A stretch of 37,396 bases of DNA from an uncultured Coriobacteriaceae bacterium (GTDB taxonomy: Bacteria > Actinomycetota > Coriobacteriia > Coriobacteriales > Atopobiaceae), in the NCBI GenBank assembly GCA_947426865.1, contig CANEFS010000012.1, forward strand, positions 1-37,396. Direction: 5' to 3'. Within the stretch, counting starts at the first letter, position 1. Every line of letters starts with the position of its first letter. Under the pieces are notes generated by a model, which did not search any database, was not told where the DNA came from, and saw only the letters and a list, made by a program, of their open reading frames with translations. Below, in pieces: positions 27,729 to 37,261 of this stretch. Position numbers and translations under genes: made by a program.

Positions 27729-30700
27729 CGTCACCTCCCACCATCTCGAGTACCTGTAACGCCTTTGCAAGGACGGCGTTTTCTTCCACCGGATATTCTA
27801 CGCTATCAGGCGCGTTTGCTGAAGGCTCCGCTGTTTGCGTGCGCGAGGCCCCGCCTGCCACCTTCACGACCACCTTGTGCGTCTTCGGGAAAATGGTTGC
27901 GCCTGTGCTCTTGAGTTTCTCGGCAAGAGAAGCGGGAACCTGCAGGCCTTCAAAGGTCAGGCGCCCCTTCGCATAGACGATCTTGTCCACGCCCAGGCGC
28001 TCCGAGCGAATGCGCAGGGCCTGGCGCGCGAGCAGGTTCAGGCCCGCCTCCTCCAGGGGCCCGTATTCTTCCTCAAGCTCTTCTCGGAGATTTTCTAACT
28101 GGAAGAGCTCTGCGGCTCCCGCGACGCGACGGTAGGCCAGGACGCGCTTATCGATGGCGGGCAGGTACTCTTCCGAGAAGAAATAGTTGGCCGGGATGTT
28201 GATGGTGACGTCGGCGGCGGCTACGTCGGGCACTTCGCCCTTGGCCTCCTCGACCGCCTGGCCGAGCATCTGCGTGAAAAGGTCGAAGCCCACGCTGGAG
28301 AGGTTGCCGTGCTGCTCGGTGCCCACGAGCGAGCCGGCACCGCGAATCTCCAGGTCGCGCATGGCGATGCGAATACCGCTTCCCAGCTCTTGGTGCTCGT
28401 TGATGGCGCTCAGGCGCTCCGTTGCCTCTTCTGTGAGAGGCTCGGTTGCCGGGAACATGAAGTAGGCGTAAGCCTGCTTGTGGCCACGGCCCACGCGCCC
28501 TTTCAGCTGGTAGAGCTGCGCGAGACCCAGGCGCTGAGCGTCTTCAATGATCAGCGTATTGGTGTGGGGATTGTCCAGACCGGACTCAATAATGGTGGTG
28601 GCGATGAGGACGTCAATCTCTTGGTTTTGAAACTTTAGCATGACGTCTTCAATCTGGCGCGGATTCATTTGCCCGTGCGCCACGGCCACGCGCGCCTCAG
28701 GGGCTGCCGCTTGAACGTGGGCCACTGCCTCGTCAATCGTTTTCACGCGGTTGCTCACGTAGTAGACCTGGCCGCCGCGCGCCTTCTCTGCCCTTATAGC
28801 GTCTGCCACCGTGTCCTCGTCGTATTCGTGCACGACAACCTTGACGGGAAGGCGCCCTGTGGGAGGCGTCATGATGAGGCTCATGTCGCGCACCCCGCTC
28901 ATACTCATCTGCATCGTGCGCGGAATAGGCGTGGCAGAAAGCGTCAAAACGTCCACCTGCTCGCGCATGTTTTTCAGCTGCTCTTTGTGGGCGACGCCAA
29001 AGCGCTGCTCTTCGTCGACGATGACAAGGCCTAAGTCCTTGGGGTTTACATCGGCCGAGAGAAGCCTATGGGTCCCAATCAAAATGTCGACTTTGCCATC
29101 GGCGAAATCTTTGAGCGTCTGGGTTTGCTCGGCTGCGGTGCGGATGCGGCTTAAGACGTCGACCTGCACGTCAAAGGGGGCTAGGCGCTTGTTGAACGTC
29201 TCGAAATGTTGTTGGGCCAAAATCGTTGTGGGCGCCAACAGCATAACTTGCCGCTTGTCCTCCACCGCCTTGAACGCGGCGCGCAGAGCCACCTCCGTTT
29301 TGCCAAAGCCCACGTCGCCGGAGAGGAGGCGGTCCATCGGCTTTTCAGATTCCATGTCCGCCTTGATGTCGACGAGCGCGCGAGCTTGGTCGGCCGTGAG
29401 ATTGTAGGGGAAAGCCGCCTCCATCTCCTTGAGCTCGGGTGTATCGGGGCTGAAGGCGTTGCCGGTCACCGCGGCGCGGCGCGTGTAAAGGTCGACAAGG
29501 TCAAACGCGAGCTTTTTGGCGTTCTTGCGCGCGCGCCCTTTCGCCCGCGTCCAGTCGGCGGTTCCCAGGCGCGTCAGACGCGGGTTTTGCCCGTCCGGGC
29601 CCACGTAGCGCGTAAGGTAGTCGACGCGCTCCAGCGGCACATAAAGCTTCTGGTTGTCGGCGTAAATCAGCAGGAAGTAGTCGCGCTCAAAGCCCTCCAA
29701 GTCGCGCCGGACAACCGAGTCGAACTTGGCAATACCGTGGTTGGCGTGCACGACGTAGTCGCCCGGCTTGAACGGAAACGTCAGGTTCGTGATGTCGATG
29801 CGCGCCTTCGCGTTTCGCTTGACGTGCCTCTGCGTCAAGTCTCCTACCGAGAAAATCGCAAGCTTCACGGAAGGTATGATCGCTCCCGCCGGTATAGAGT
29901 CCGAGAAAAACGTAACAAGCCCGCGGGCGGGGGCGCCCCTTGTGTGACCCGCGCCCTCCTCGAAAGGAATGTGCTCGTCCAGCAAGGTTTGCTCGAAATG
30001 GTCGAGGGTGCCTTTGTCGGGGAAGGCGAAGGCGATGCGGAAGTGCTCGTTGATGAACTGGCGAAGGCGGCCCAGGAGGCGCTCGTTCGAGCCGGCGATT
30101 TGAGGCGCGCGGGTGATGAGCTCGGCGTCCAGGTGGGCGGTGGAGCGAATCAATGCCGAGAAATCCCAGCGCTGGAAGCCCTCAAAATTCATCTCTTTGA
30201 GCGGGGTGTAGAGCGCGCGAAGGTCCTTCTCTGTGACGTTGGCGGCTTGCGCGGCGGCGTCGATTTCTTCTGTGGCTCGGACACAATCGTCGAAAAGCGC
30301 GCGGGGCTCATTGAGCACGATGAGCGTGTGCGGATCGAGGTGATCGAGCGGCGAGGCCGTCTTGCGGTAGAGAGCGCCCAGGTAGCGGGTGGTGCGCGCG
30401 TTAGGGATGCCGGCCTCAATTGCCTCTAGGTCGGCGGCGATTTCTGTGTCGTCTTTGGCGGCTTCCCAGAGCTTCTTCTTTGCGCGCGCGACCGTCTCGT
30501 CGGTGAGGGCAAACTCTGCCGCGGGCAGGATGTCGACGGATTCTAGGTCTGTAATGGTCTGGAAGGTCCCGGGGACCATTGAACGGACGCGGTCAATCTC
30601 GTCGCCAAAGAACTCGAAGCGGACGGGGTGGGTGGCCTGCGCGGGAAAGACGTCGATGGTGTCGCCATGGATACGGAACTCGCCGGGGGCTGCAACCTCG

Positions 30701-31410
30701 CCGGCGTTGACGTAGCCAAGCTGCAAGAGCTCGTTGCCGGCTTCTTCAAACGGGATCTCTTGGCTTTTGCGCCAGGTGAGGGAGTTGTAGTACGAAGCTG
30801 CATCATTTCCCGCCTTCGCAGCTAAGGCCGGCGGCACGCGGCGCAAAAGTGAGCGCGCCGAGCACACGACCACCGAAGCGTTGCCGGCTGCCAGCTGCGC
30901 GATGGCCTGCGTCCTCTGCCCAATCTCTGCGAGCGAATTTTGCTTCTTCTCTTTGGGAACCGAGGTCGCAAAGGGGCTGTCGGAGCGCTCGGGGTAATGA
31001 AAGACGCGCCCGGCGCCAAGCCAGGCAGTGAGCGTTGCGGTGGCGTGTACGGCCGCCTCCTCGCCCGAGACCACGTAGAGGATGGGTCGCTCGTGCACGG
31101 CGGCAAAAGCTGCCACCATCAACGCGCGCGCCGATTGCGCAACGCCGAGCGACGCGTCTTGGCCGCCCTCTAATCTTTCAAGGATGGCCTCCATTCCCTT
31201 GTCCGAGAAAAGAATCGGCGCAAGGGAGTCGATGAAGCGGGGCGCGCCGGAAGCCGCCCGGAACTTCTCGGCGGGTCGGGGGTTCTCAGCAGCCCGGGGC
31301 TTCTCGGCAGCAGGCGCGGGCTGCGCAGCTTGACCGTGTTTGTCAGAAGCCTGACGGGACTTCTCGGCAGCCCGGGGCTTCTCGGAAGATTGATCGAAAG
31401 AAGGCGCCAT
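27715..31410 (-). CDS. mfd: Transcription-repair coupling factor
   Basis: Removes RNA polymerase stalled at DNA lesions and recruits UvrA. The 1231 residues contain the UvrB-homology module in the first third, the RNA-polymerase-interaction domain (FKPGDYVVHANHGIAKF), a superfamily 2 translocase with P-loop SGDVGFGKTE and Walker B VIVDEEQRFG, the SATPIPRTMQMSMSG motif III region, and the C-terminal TRCF domain. The first 56 or so residues are a low-complexity Ala/Glu/Lys/Pro repeat (AEKPRAAE units) before the conserved start. The ATG shares one base with the nhaA stop. The translocase is RecG-like. Confidence 0.97.
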   Translation of the reverse strand: MAPSFDQSSEKPRAAEKSRQASDKHGQAAQPAPAAEKPRAAENPRPAEKFRAASGAPRFIDSLAPILFSDKGMEAILERLEGGQDASLGVAQSARALMVAAFAAVHERPILYVVSGEEAAVHATATLTAWLGAGRVFHYPERSDSPFATSVPKEKKQNSLAEIGQRTQAIAQLAAGNASVVVCSARSLLRRVPPALAAKAGNDAASYYNSLTWRKSQEIPFEEAGNELLQLGYVNAGEVAAPGEFRIHGDTIDVFPAQATHPVRFEFFGDEIDRVRSMVPGTFQTITDLESVDILPAAEFALTDETVARAKKKLWEAAKDDTEIAADLEAIEAGIPNARTTRYLGALYRKTASPLDHLDPHTLIVLNEPRALFDDCVRATEEIDAAAQAANVTEKDLRALYTPLKEMNFEGFQRWDFSALIRSTAHLDAELITRAPQIAGSNERLLGRLRQFINEHFRIAFAFPDKGTLDHFEQTLLDEHIPFEEGAGHTRGAPARGLVTFFSDSIPAGAIIPSVKLAIFSVGDLTQRHVKRNAKARIDITNLTFPFKPGDYVVHANHGIAKFDSVVRRDLEGFERDYFLLIYADNQKLYVPLERVDYLTRYVGPDGQNPRLTRLGTADWTRAKGRARKNAKKLAFDLVDLYTRRAAVTGNAFSPDTPELKEMEAAFPYNLTADQARALVDIKADMESEKPMDRLLSGDVGFGKTEVALRAAFKAVEDKRQVMLLAPTTILAQQHFETFNKRLAPFDVQVDVLSRIRTAAEQTQTLKDFADGKVDILIGTHRLLSADVNPKDLGLVIVDEEQRFGVAHKEQLKNMREQVDVLTLSATPIPRTMQMSMSGVRDMSLIMTPPTGRLPVKVVVHEYDEDTVADAIRAEKARGGQVYYVSNRVKTIDEAVAHVQAAAPEARVAVAHGQMNPRQIEDVMLKFQNQEIDVLIATTIIESGLDNPHTNTLIIEDAQRLGLAQLYQLKGRVGRGHKQAYAYFMFPATEPLTEEATERLSAINEHQELGSGIRIAMRDLEIRGAGSLVGTEQHGNLSSVGFDLFTQMLGQAVEEAKGEVPDVAAADVTINIPANYFFSEEYLPAIDKRVLAYRRVAGAAELFQLENLREELEEEYGPLEEAGLNLLARQALRIRSERLGVDKIVYAKGRLTFEGLQVPASLAEKLKSTGATIFPKTHKVVVKVAGGASRTQTAEPSANAPDSVEYPVEENAVLAKALQVLEMVGGDDEEE
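27733..27739 (-). promoter_or_regulatory. Ribosome binding site deciding the divIC-like start
   Basis: GGGAGGT, about four bases before ATG 27728, lies inside the end of mfd and rules against the longer frame that starts at 27770. Confidence 0.75.
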
Positions 31411-32804
31411 CAGCGTTTTTTCTCATCAGTTCGCTGCGACGTTACTAGTAAATAGATGCAACCCAAAATAGCGGCCACGACCGAGCAGACCAGGATGGCG
31501 CACTTGGCGGCGAGGATCTCCTCGGAGTCGGTGAAGGCGAGGTTGCCGATCAGGATGGACATCGTGAATCCCAGGCCACCCATGATGCCGACGCCGATGA
31601 TTTGGTGCCAGTTGACGCCTTTGGGCAGCCGCGCAAACCCGATTTTCACGAGCAGCAGCGTCACCAAAATAATACCCAGCGGCTTTCCCAGAAGCGCGCC
31701 GAAGAACGTGCCGCCGGCGATGGGGCTGGTCAGAATGTGCATGGGGTCGACGTCAACGAAGCGCACTTGCGCGTTCACGAAAGCAAAGAGCGGTAGGATC
31801 CCAAAATTCACAAACGTCGAGATAGAGTGTTCAACGCGTTGCAGGGGCGGGGTCACGTGGCGCATGATTTTCTCGACACCGGAGGCGATTTCGGTGAAGT
31901 TGTGCTGGCCTAAAACGCTCATTTCCTCGTCATAGTTGGTGGAGAGCTCGGCCGACTTTTTCTTGAGCCAGGGCTGCAGCGCCGAGAGACGAATGTCGGA
32001 GTTGTCGGGCAAAAAGAGCGCAACGATAACGCCGGCGAGCGTCGCGTGAATGCCGGAGTTGAACATGCAAAACCAGAGGACAGCGCCGACAATGAGGTAG
32101 TAGCGGGCGTAGTAGACGCGGGCTCGGTTCAGCATGAAAAGCGCGACGACGCAGACGGCCGAGGCGGCCAAAAACGGGACGGAGGGGGTGGTGCCGTAGA
32201 AGAGCGCGATGACGACGATGGCCAAGATGTCGTCGGCTATCGCCAGGGTCGAGAAGAACACCTTCGTTGCCGGCGCGACGCGATTTCCCAAAAGCGACAT
32301 GACGCCGAGGGCAAAGGCGATGTCTGTTGCCATGGGGACGGCCCAGCCGGAAAGGCTAGGCTTTCCAAAGTTGAACGCGACGTAGATGGCGGCCGGCACG
32401 ACCACGCCTCCCACAGCAGCAAGCATGGGAAGGGCGGCTTGGCGCGGTTTTCGCAGCTCGCCTACGCTAATTTCGTATTTGAGCTCGATGCCCACGAGCA
32501 AAAAGAAAATCGCCATCAGAAAGTCGTTTACGAAATACTCAATTGAAATGTGCCCGCCAAAAAATCCGATGTCCAGCTGGATGGGCTCGACCATGATTTT
32601 GTGCACGACGAAGTAGGCATCGGTGTTGGCGACGATGAGGGCAATGAGCGCTGCCATCACCATTGCGGCCGCGGCTAACGTCCCATTCGAAAAAATCTTC
32701 TGACGCTTGATGCGACTTGCGCGGCGTTTGACTACTTTAGGCTCGGCAATAATCGCGGCGGCTTGTGAGGAAGTTTTTTTCTTGCTTTTTGGCATGAATG
32801 TCAC
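31410..32804 (-). CDS. nhaA: Na+/H+ antiporter NhaA
   Basis: Electrogenic exchanger of internal Na+ for external protons in the cytoplasmic membrane. The 464 residues include the paired aspartates Asp191-Asp192 in LAIADDILAI, which match the ion-binding Asp163/164 of E. coli, and the MATDIAFALG segment. The N terminus carries an unusual 40-residue basic extension. The start is GTG 32804, with GGAGG seven bases upstream; ATG 32795 is too far from that site. It is the first gene of the nhaA-mfd-divIC-like operon. With a proton-type ATP synthase in the same window, it would use the proton gradient to expel Na+. Confidence 0.95.
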   Translation of the reverse strand: MTFMPKSKKKTSSQAAAIIAEPKVVKRRASRIKRQKIFSNGTLAAAAMVMAALIALIVANTDAYFVVHKIMVEPIQLDIGFFGGHISIEYFVNDFLMAIFFLLVGIELKYEISVGELRKPRQAALPMLAAVGGVVVPAAIYVAFNFGKPSLSGWAVPMATDIAFALGVMSLLGNRVAPATKVFFSTLAIADDILAIVVIALFYGTTPSVPFLAASAVCVVALFMLNRARVYYARYYLIVGAVLWFCMFNSGIHATLAGVIVALFLPDNSDIRLSALQPWLKKKSAELSTNYDEEMSVLGQHNFTEIASGVEKIMRHVTPPLQRVEHSISTFVNFGILPLFAFVNAQVRFVDVDPMHILTSPIAGGTFFGALLGKPLGIILVTLLLVKIGFARLPKGVNWHQIIGVGIMGGLGFTMSILIGNLAFTDSEEILAAKCAILVCSVVAAILGCIYLLVTSQRTDEKKR

Positions 32805-32811
32805 GAATCTG

Positions 32812-32816
32812 CCTCC
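32812..32816 (-). promoter_or_regulatory. Ribosome binding site deciding the nhaA GTG start
   Basis: GGAGG lies seven bases before GTG 32804 and sixteen before the alternative ATG. Confidence 0.65.
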
Positions 32817-32826
32817 ATTTTTCTTG

Positions 32827-32896
32827 GGTTTTTGCGCCTTTGGAGCTTTATTCTATCCGTAGGTTTTTGCGCTTTTGGAGCTTTATTCTACCCGTA
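32827..32896. repeat. Tandem duplication of 35 bp upstream of nhaA
   Basis: Two adjoining 35 bp units (32827-32861 and 32862-32896) differ at two positions. On the minus strand each carries a TAGAAT -10-like box, so the duplication may have doubled a promoter element of nhaA. No consensus -35 is evident. Confidence 0.85.
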
Positions 32897-32940
32897 AAAA
32901 GAGAGAGGAAGGTTTAAGATGGGTATAGAAAGAAGAATGC

Positions 32941-32955
32941 GTCCGAAAATCGGAC
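32941..32955. promoter_or_regulatory. Perfect palindrome before the DegV gene
   Basis: GTCCGA-AAA-TCGGAC lies 20 bp upstream of the ATG. It could be an operator or a small hairpin in the leader. The stem is too short and lacks a U-run, so it is not a terminator. Confidence 0.4.
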
Positions 32956-32974
32956 AAAACGGAAAAGATACGCT

Positions 32975-33886
32975 ATGAATAAAGAAAAAATCGCCATTAT
33001 CACTGACTCCGGGACGAACGTTCCTCCTGCCTTTGCAAAAAAATACGATATCCGCATTCTTCCCTTACAAATTTCTTACCAGAAAAAATCGTACCAATCC
33101 GGCGTTGATATCACTTCTGACGAAGTAATAGAGCGCCTAAAAACCGAGATTCCAACGACTTCCCTACCCTCTCCCTCTTCCATCAAAAATGTTCTTTCCC
33201 AATGTAAGCGCGACGGGTATGAGAAAGGCATTATCGTCACGATTAGCTCGGGACTCTCGGCGACGTTCCAAACCTGCGAGCTTGTGGCCAACCAGATAGA
33301 AGACTTTCCTTGTGCCGTCATCGATACGAAAAGTATTGGCGTTGCCGCGGGCATGACCGTGATGGATGCGGCGTTGATGGCGGAGGCCGGTAACACGGCG
33401 TTTGAAGAAATGCCGACACGCCTTGAAGCGCTAGCAGAAGATACGTTAGTGCTCTTCACTGTGAAGGCTCTTGACCTTCTGCGCAAGGGCGGTCGCATCA
33501 CCGAGGCGCAATATCGCCTGGGTTCGATTTTGAACATTAAGCCTATTTTTAAGTGCAATCCAAATGGCGTATATGAAACGGTAAAGAAGGTGCGCGGCTG
33601 GGACAAAACCATCTCGACCATGCAGCACCTCGTTGCCGAGAAAGCCAAGGATTTTGCGGAGGTCGTCATTGCATATTGCGCTGCCGAGAAAACCGCCCCC
33701 ATGAAAGAGTGGGAAAAGGAACTCAAAAAACTCATTCCTAATTGCAGGGGATTTATCTTGAGTGGTGTAACGCCCGATCTTCTTGTGCACACCGGTCCGT
33801 CCCTCATTGGCTTTAGCGTGCAACCTTTAACGCCAGAGATGCAGCTTTACTTAGAAGAGCATAACGGCATCGTCAACGCGTTTTAA
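32975..33886 (+). CDS. DegV family fatty-acid-binding protein
   Basis: A 303-residue cytoplasmic protein of the DegV/FakB type, which binds a fatty acid and, with a FakA kinase, presents it for phosphorylation. The N-terminal IITDSGTNVPP motif, the ISSGLSATFQT loop, the LRKGGRIT motif and HTGPSLIGF near the end are all diagnostic. There is no FakA kinase in the window. The ribosome binding site is poor (GGAAAAGA). It is transcribed divergently from nhaA. Confidence 0.93.
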   Translation: MNKEKIAIITDSGTNVPPAFAKKYDIRILPLQISYQKKSYQSGVDITSDEVIERLKTEIPTTSLPSPSSIKNVLSQCKRDGYEKGIIVTISSGLSATFQTCELVANQIEDFPCAVIDTKSIGVAAGMTVMDAALMAEAGNTAFEEMPTRLEALAEDTLVLFTVKALDLLRKGGRITEAQYRLGSILNIKPIFKCNPNGVYETVKKVRGWDKTISTMQHLVAEKAKDFAEVVIAYCAAEKTAPMKEWEKELKKLIPNCRGFILSGVTPDLLVHTGPSLIGFSVQPLTPEMQLYLEEHNGIVNAF

Positions 33887-34497
33887 CACGCTGAGTTGCT
33901 TTCATTAAGCCCTGAAATCTTTTCTTTCTTCAAAGTCTATTTTCAAAGTCAATTTTTCTAAATTTACCTGCTTCAATCGCTGAAAGAGACATTGGATGAA
34001 ACGTATCTAAAGCACCAATTTAAAAAATACCAATGGAATGTGTACAAAATATGGAGGAAAAGATGTAAGAGCGCACGCTAACAGAGACTTCTCTTTTGGC
34101 GAAAAGATCTATTTTTCCTTTGTTGCGCCAGTTGTGACGAATGCGTGACAGAGGGCTAAATACGTTTATATCGATACTCTGTTGCAACACCCAAAATCAA
34201 GGAAAAAGAGGCCCAAATCATCTCATTTGAGCCTCTGGACAGAAGAAATTTATTGCATCAGCCTCGACGAAGGGGCAAAATATTTCCTTGTTGCATTAGT
34301 TGTGAGAATCAAGCACAGAAAAATGTAATGCCAAATGCAAATCTTCTTAATGAAACAGTGCTTCCAAGAGCCGGGGATGTCCCTCGTATTTTCTTTTTTG
34401 AGGTATTCTGATGCAAGAGATTGGTATTTTTGCTGATGACCCAAGGAAATGCGCGGCAAAATACTTTTCATAAATTTAAGCAAAACGGCAACGCGTC
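33887..34497. other. AT-rich gap without a convincing gene
   Basis: About 610 bp are noticeably AT-rich, with no credible conserved gene. The segment at 34098-34152 recurs in diverged form at 34272-34319 (both contain TTGTTGC, AGTTGTGA and GACAGA/CACAGA), and a third weaker trace begins near 34450. A minus-strand frame of 77 codons (34250-34483) contains a hydrophobic segment but no recognised domain or ribosome binding site. It may be the remains of a decayed gene or mobile element. Confidence 0.5.
34207..34236 (-). terminator. Intrinsic terminator for the lemA-DUF2207 operon
   Basis: AGAGGC (34207-34212) pairs with GCCTCT (34231-34236), with an inner AAAT/ATTT extension. On the minus strand the stem is followed by TTTTTCC. 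It lies 260 bp beyond the stop of the DUF2207 gene. Confidence 0.65.
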
Positions 34498-36465
34498 CTA
34501 ACGGGCGCCGCCACCCCCGCCGCCGCAGCCGCCTCCGCCACCACCAGAGAATCCTCCACCTCCACCCAACGCATTTCCACCACCCGAGTTCGAAAACGCG
34601 GTCGACATTGAGCTCGACAACGCATGCGCAAAGCTCGTTCCAACAACACTGGTAAAGCCTCCCCCAACCGAGCCGCCCAGCGAATGATGCGGCGCAAAGA
34701 CCGTAGGAATGTAGGTTGTCTCGGATTCAAAAAGCTCAGGCAGCGTCAGACGCAACTCCTTCACAACCTTCTCCGAGATTCCAAACAGGTACGCGTAGAC
34801 GAGGAACTCGCCCCAGACCTTGGCGTCGGTGGGGATGCTTTCCTTCAGATTCGTGAAGTCGAGAAGCCATCGGCGCAGTCCCAAGGCCTTGTTGTAGACG
34901 ATGTCACCCTCGGGCGTTCTGGGGTCCTGGAAGCGCAGGATGAGGATGGCCGAGAGCTCAAGCGCGATTCCGACGATTGCAGCACAGACCATGACAACCA
35001 ACGACTGAGAAAAGATTGGCGACAGGCTAACGGCGGTAAAAATAAGGACTCCCAAAATGACGCAACAAACGGAGCGGACCTCGTGGGAAGGCGCAAATTT
35101 GCTCTTCCAATTTTTGGCCTTAATGTACTCTTTCATCTTGCTTTTCCAAAGGAGCAATCCTTCCGAGAATTCCTTTGGATGGACCTCGGCATAACCTGAA
35201 ATATCGGCAAATTCAATCGATTTATCGCCGAGACCGCAAACCTCGAACAAAAGATTCAGCGTCGCGTTGTCTGCGGGGGTTGCGTTTTTCTCGGCTGCTC
35301 GATTGCGGGTCAGGGTATAGACGCCGTCCTTCTCGGAAATGGTGATAATTTTGCGCTCTGCCATGTCGAGGATGTTCGCCACGATGTCTGAGGAGTCGAA
35401 CCGCTGGCGGCGAAGGAGGTAGCCAATCTCGGCGGGGCAGGCGTTTTTGTCGGGAATGTCTCTGAAATAATCGACGTAGTAGCGGCGCTTTTTCGCGTGG
35501 AAGTAGACCAGGACCAGAATGGTCACCAAAACAATTGCGAGGAGCAACAGAGCCGAAATCCAAATCGCCTGTATTTCATAGGTGGCCAGGGACTTTACGG
35601 GGATCTCCGCGTAATACTTTTCCTGAGACAGAATCAGGGAGAGCCCATCGTAGTTGCGGACATTCGTGAGCTCTTGGCTTGTGTTGTCGGCCCAGGCTCT
35701 GGGATAAATGACGCGGGCCTCCGCAAAGCCCTTGGGGGCGATGTAGTCGTTGTGAAAAACAATGGTTCCGTCTGTGTCGTTAATCTCGACCGTTCCCTCC
35801 GAGCCGTGCCCCCAAGCACGCAGGTCTTCGCCTTTAGCGTAGGGGGCGTATCCCGTGGACGTATCGGCTTTTGGCGCGACGTGGAGGGTGCACGTTACAT
35901 TGGTGAGATCAACCTCCCAATCTGCGGCGTACTTCCAATATATTTGGTTGACGTCGTTGAAGTGCGTGATGGTGTTGGGAATCTCATACTTAAACGAGAT
36001 GGTGGCGCTTGAGGGTTCGTCATTAAAGAAAAACCATAAATTTCCTTCGTATGGATCGTAGGACCAAGCTTCATAAGCGGGATTCTTGTCTTCAAAGGAG
36101 CTCTGCCAGGACGTTGATGACAAGGAGCGTCCATTAATGGAGACGGAGTTGATGCTTTTTTCTTCCAAGCGGCTGTTATATATTCCGTTCGTCGAGAGAT
36201 TTTTTCCGATGCCAACATAGACGGCCTCATAACTGCCCCATCCATGGAAATTAAACGTTTGCTGCTGCGAAATCTCCAGGTTGTTGGGGTTTGTCTCTGA
36301 GACGCACGCGTCAATATTCACATCAGAAACGTCGTACCACTTCGTGAAGAGGTGAGGCGCAAACTGAAAGAGGAGAAAGAACACAAGAAGAACAGCAAAC
36401 CCAATAACTGTTCCTAGTTGCTTGGGTCTTGTAATTTGGACGGGGGATTTAAAACGCTCAAACAC
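34498..36465 (-). CDS. DUF2207 membrane protein with Gly-rich tail
   Basis: A 655-residue membrane protein of the DUF2207 family. It has an N-terminal hydrophobic segment (about residues 20-37), a large extracytoplasmic domain with Trp/Tyr-rich beta strands, a helix at about 304-326, a cytoplasmic part (YYVDYFRDIPDKNACPAEIGYLLRR is the family hallmark; it sorts DNA- or partner-facing winged-helix-like segments), two further helices near 470-515, and an extreme glycine tail. The tail GGGGGGCGGGGGGAR is typical of the family. The role is unknown; it is repeatedly found beside LemA. The start is GTG 36465 with only GAGAA before it, part of a CCGAGAA motif. Confidence 0.88.
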   Translation of the reverse strand: MFERFKSPVQITRPKQLGTVIGFAVLLVFFLLFQFAPHLFTKWYDVSDVNIDACVSETNPNNLEISQQQTFNFHGWGSYEAVYVGIGKNLSTNGIYNSRLEEKSINSVSINGRSLSSTSWQSSFEDKNPAYEAWSYDPYEGNLWFFFNDEPSSATISFKYEIPNTITHFNDVNQIYWKYAADWEVDLTNVTCTLHVAPKADTSTGYAPYAKGEDLRAWGHGSEGTVEINDTDGTIVFHNDYIAPKGFAEARVIYPRAWADNTSQELTNVRNYDGLSLILSQEKYYAEIPVKSLATYEIQAIWISALLLLAIVLVTILVLVYFHAKKRRYYVDYFRDIPDKNACPAEIGYLLRRQRFDSSDIVANILDMAERKIITISEKDGVYTLTRNRAAEKNATPADNATLNLLFEVCGLGDKSIEFADISGYAEVHPKEFSEGLLLWKSKMKEYIKAKNWKSKFAPSHEVRSVCCVILGVLIFTAVSLSPIFSQSLVVMVCAAIVGIALELSAILILRFQDPRTPEGDIVYNKALGLRRWLLDFTNLKESIPTDAKVWGEFLVYAYLFGISEKVVKELRLTLPELFESETTYIPTVFAPHHSLGGSVGGGFTSVVGTSFAHALSSSMSTAFSNSGGGNALGGGGGFSGGGGGGCGGGGGGAR

Positions 36466-36615
36466 GATTTTCTCGGCAGTCTATTGTTTTTGGATACTGT
36501 TTTTCGCGAACGATTCTTCTTGAAACTTTTCTTGAAATGCTTTTTCTTGGCGCGTGATTCAATGTTGCTCGATGTTAGTCAATGTTACTCAAAGTTGCCC
36601 AAACGTTAGCCAACG

Positions 36616-37164
36616 TTATTCGAACTTGACGTCCGGCACTTCCGAGGCACCCTCGGTAGGTTGGAAGCTCTCGCGCTGGGCGAACTTCGACTTAAAAAGC
36701 ATGCCCGGGAACGTCTGGATGGCGGTGTTGTAGCGCATGACGGTGTCGTTGTATGACTGGCGCATGTAGCTTATTTTGTCCTCGGTCTCTGCCATCTGCG
36801 CTTGCAATTCCGAGAAGTTCGTTGAGGCCTTAAGATCTGGATACGATTCTGCCACCGCAAAAAGGGTCTTCAGGGCGCTTGTCAGCTCGCCGTCTGCTGC
36901 AGCGGCTTGCTCTGGGGTTTGAGCGTTGACGACACTAGTGCGAGCTTTCGTCACGGCGTCTAGCGTATTGCGTTCATGGTGCATGTAGCCCTTGACCGTC
37001 TCGACCAGGTTGGGGATAAGGTCGCAGCGGCGCTGCAGCTGCACGTTGATTTGCGCCCACGCGTTGTCAACGCGATTGCGAAGCGTGACCAAATTGTTGT
37101 AGAGCAGAACTGCGGCGATAGCGAGAACCGCGATAATGACCAAAACAATAATAAGAGCAACCAT
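36616..37164 (-). CDS. lemA: LemA family protein
   Basis: A 182-residue membrane-anchored helical protein. One hydrophobic segment (VALIIVLVIIAVLAIAAVLLY) is followed by the LemA core: NLVTLRNRVDNAWAQINVQLQRR, then DLIPNLVETVKGY, and a C-terminal NDTVMRYNTAIQTFPG motif. The biochemical role is not known; the family is often next to DUF2207 proteins, as here, with 150 bp between. ATG 37164 is preceded by AGAAAGG six bases upstream; the longer frame from TTG 37188 runs through that site and is rejected. Confidence 0.95.
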   Translation of the reverse strand: MVALIIVLVIIAVLAIAAVLLYNNLVTLRNRVDNAWAQINVQLQRRCDLIPNLVETVKGYMHHERNTLDAVTKARTSVVNAQTPEQAAAADGELTSALKTLFAVAESYPDLKASTNFSELQAQMAETEDKISYMRQSYNDTVMRYNTAIQTFPGMLFKSKFAQRESFQPTEGASEVPDVKFE

Positions 37165-37170
37165 GAGAAA

Positions 37171-37177
37171 CCTTTCT
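37171..37177 (-). promoter_or_regulatory. Ribosome binding site deciding the lemA start
   Basis: AGAAAGG lies six bases before ATG 37164 and inside the longer TTG-started frame. Confidence 0.65.
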
Positions 37178-37261
37178 GGACCGTTCAAGCCCTAGGGAAC
37201 TTTTCGGGACCTTTTGATTTGTGTGGGAGAAGACACCACCCCTCCCCTTTTTCCTGGCTAA

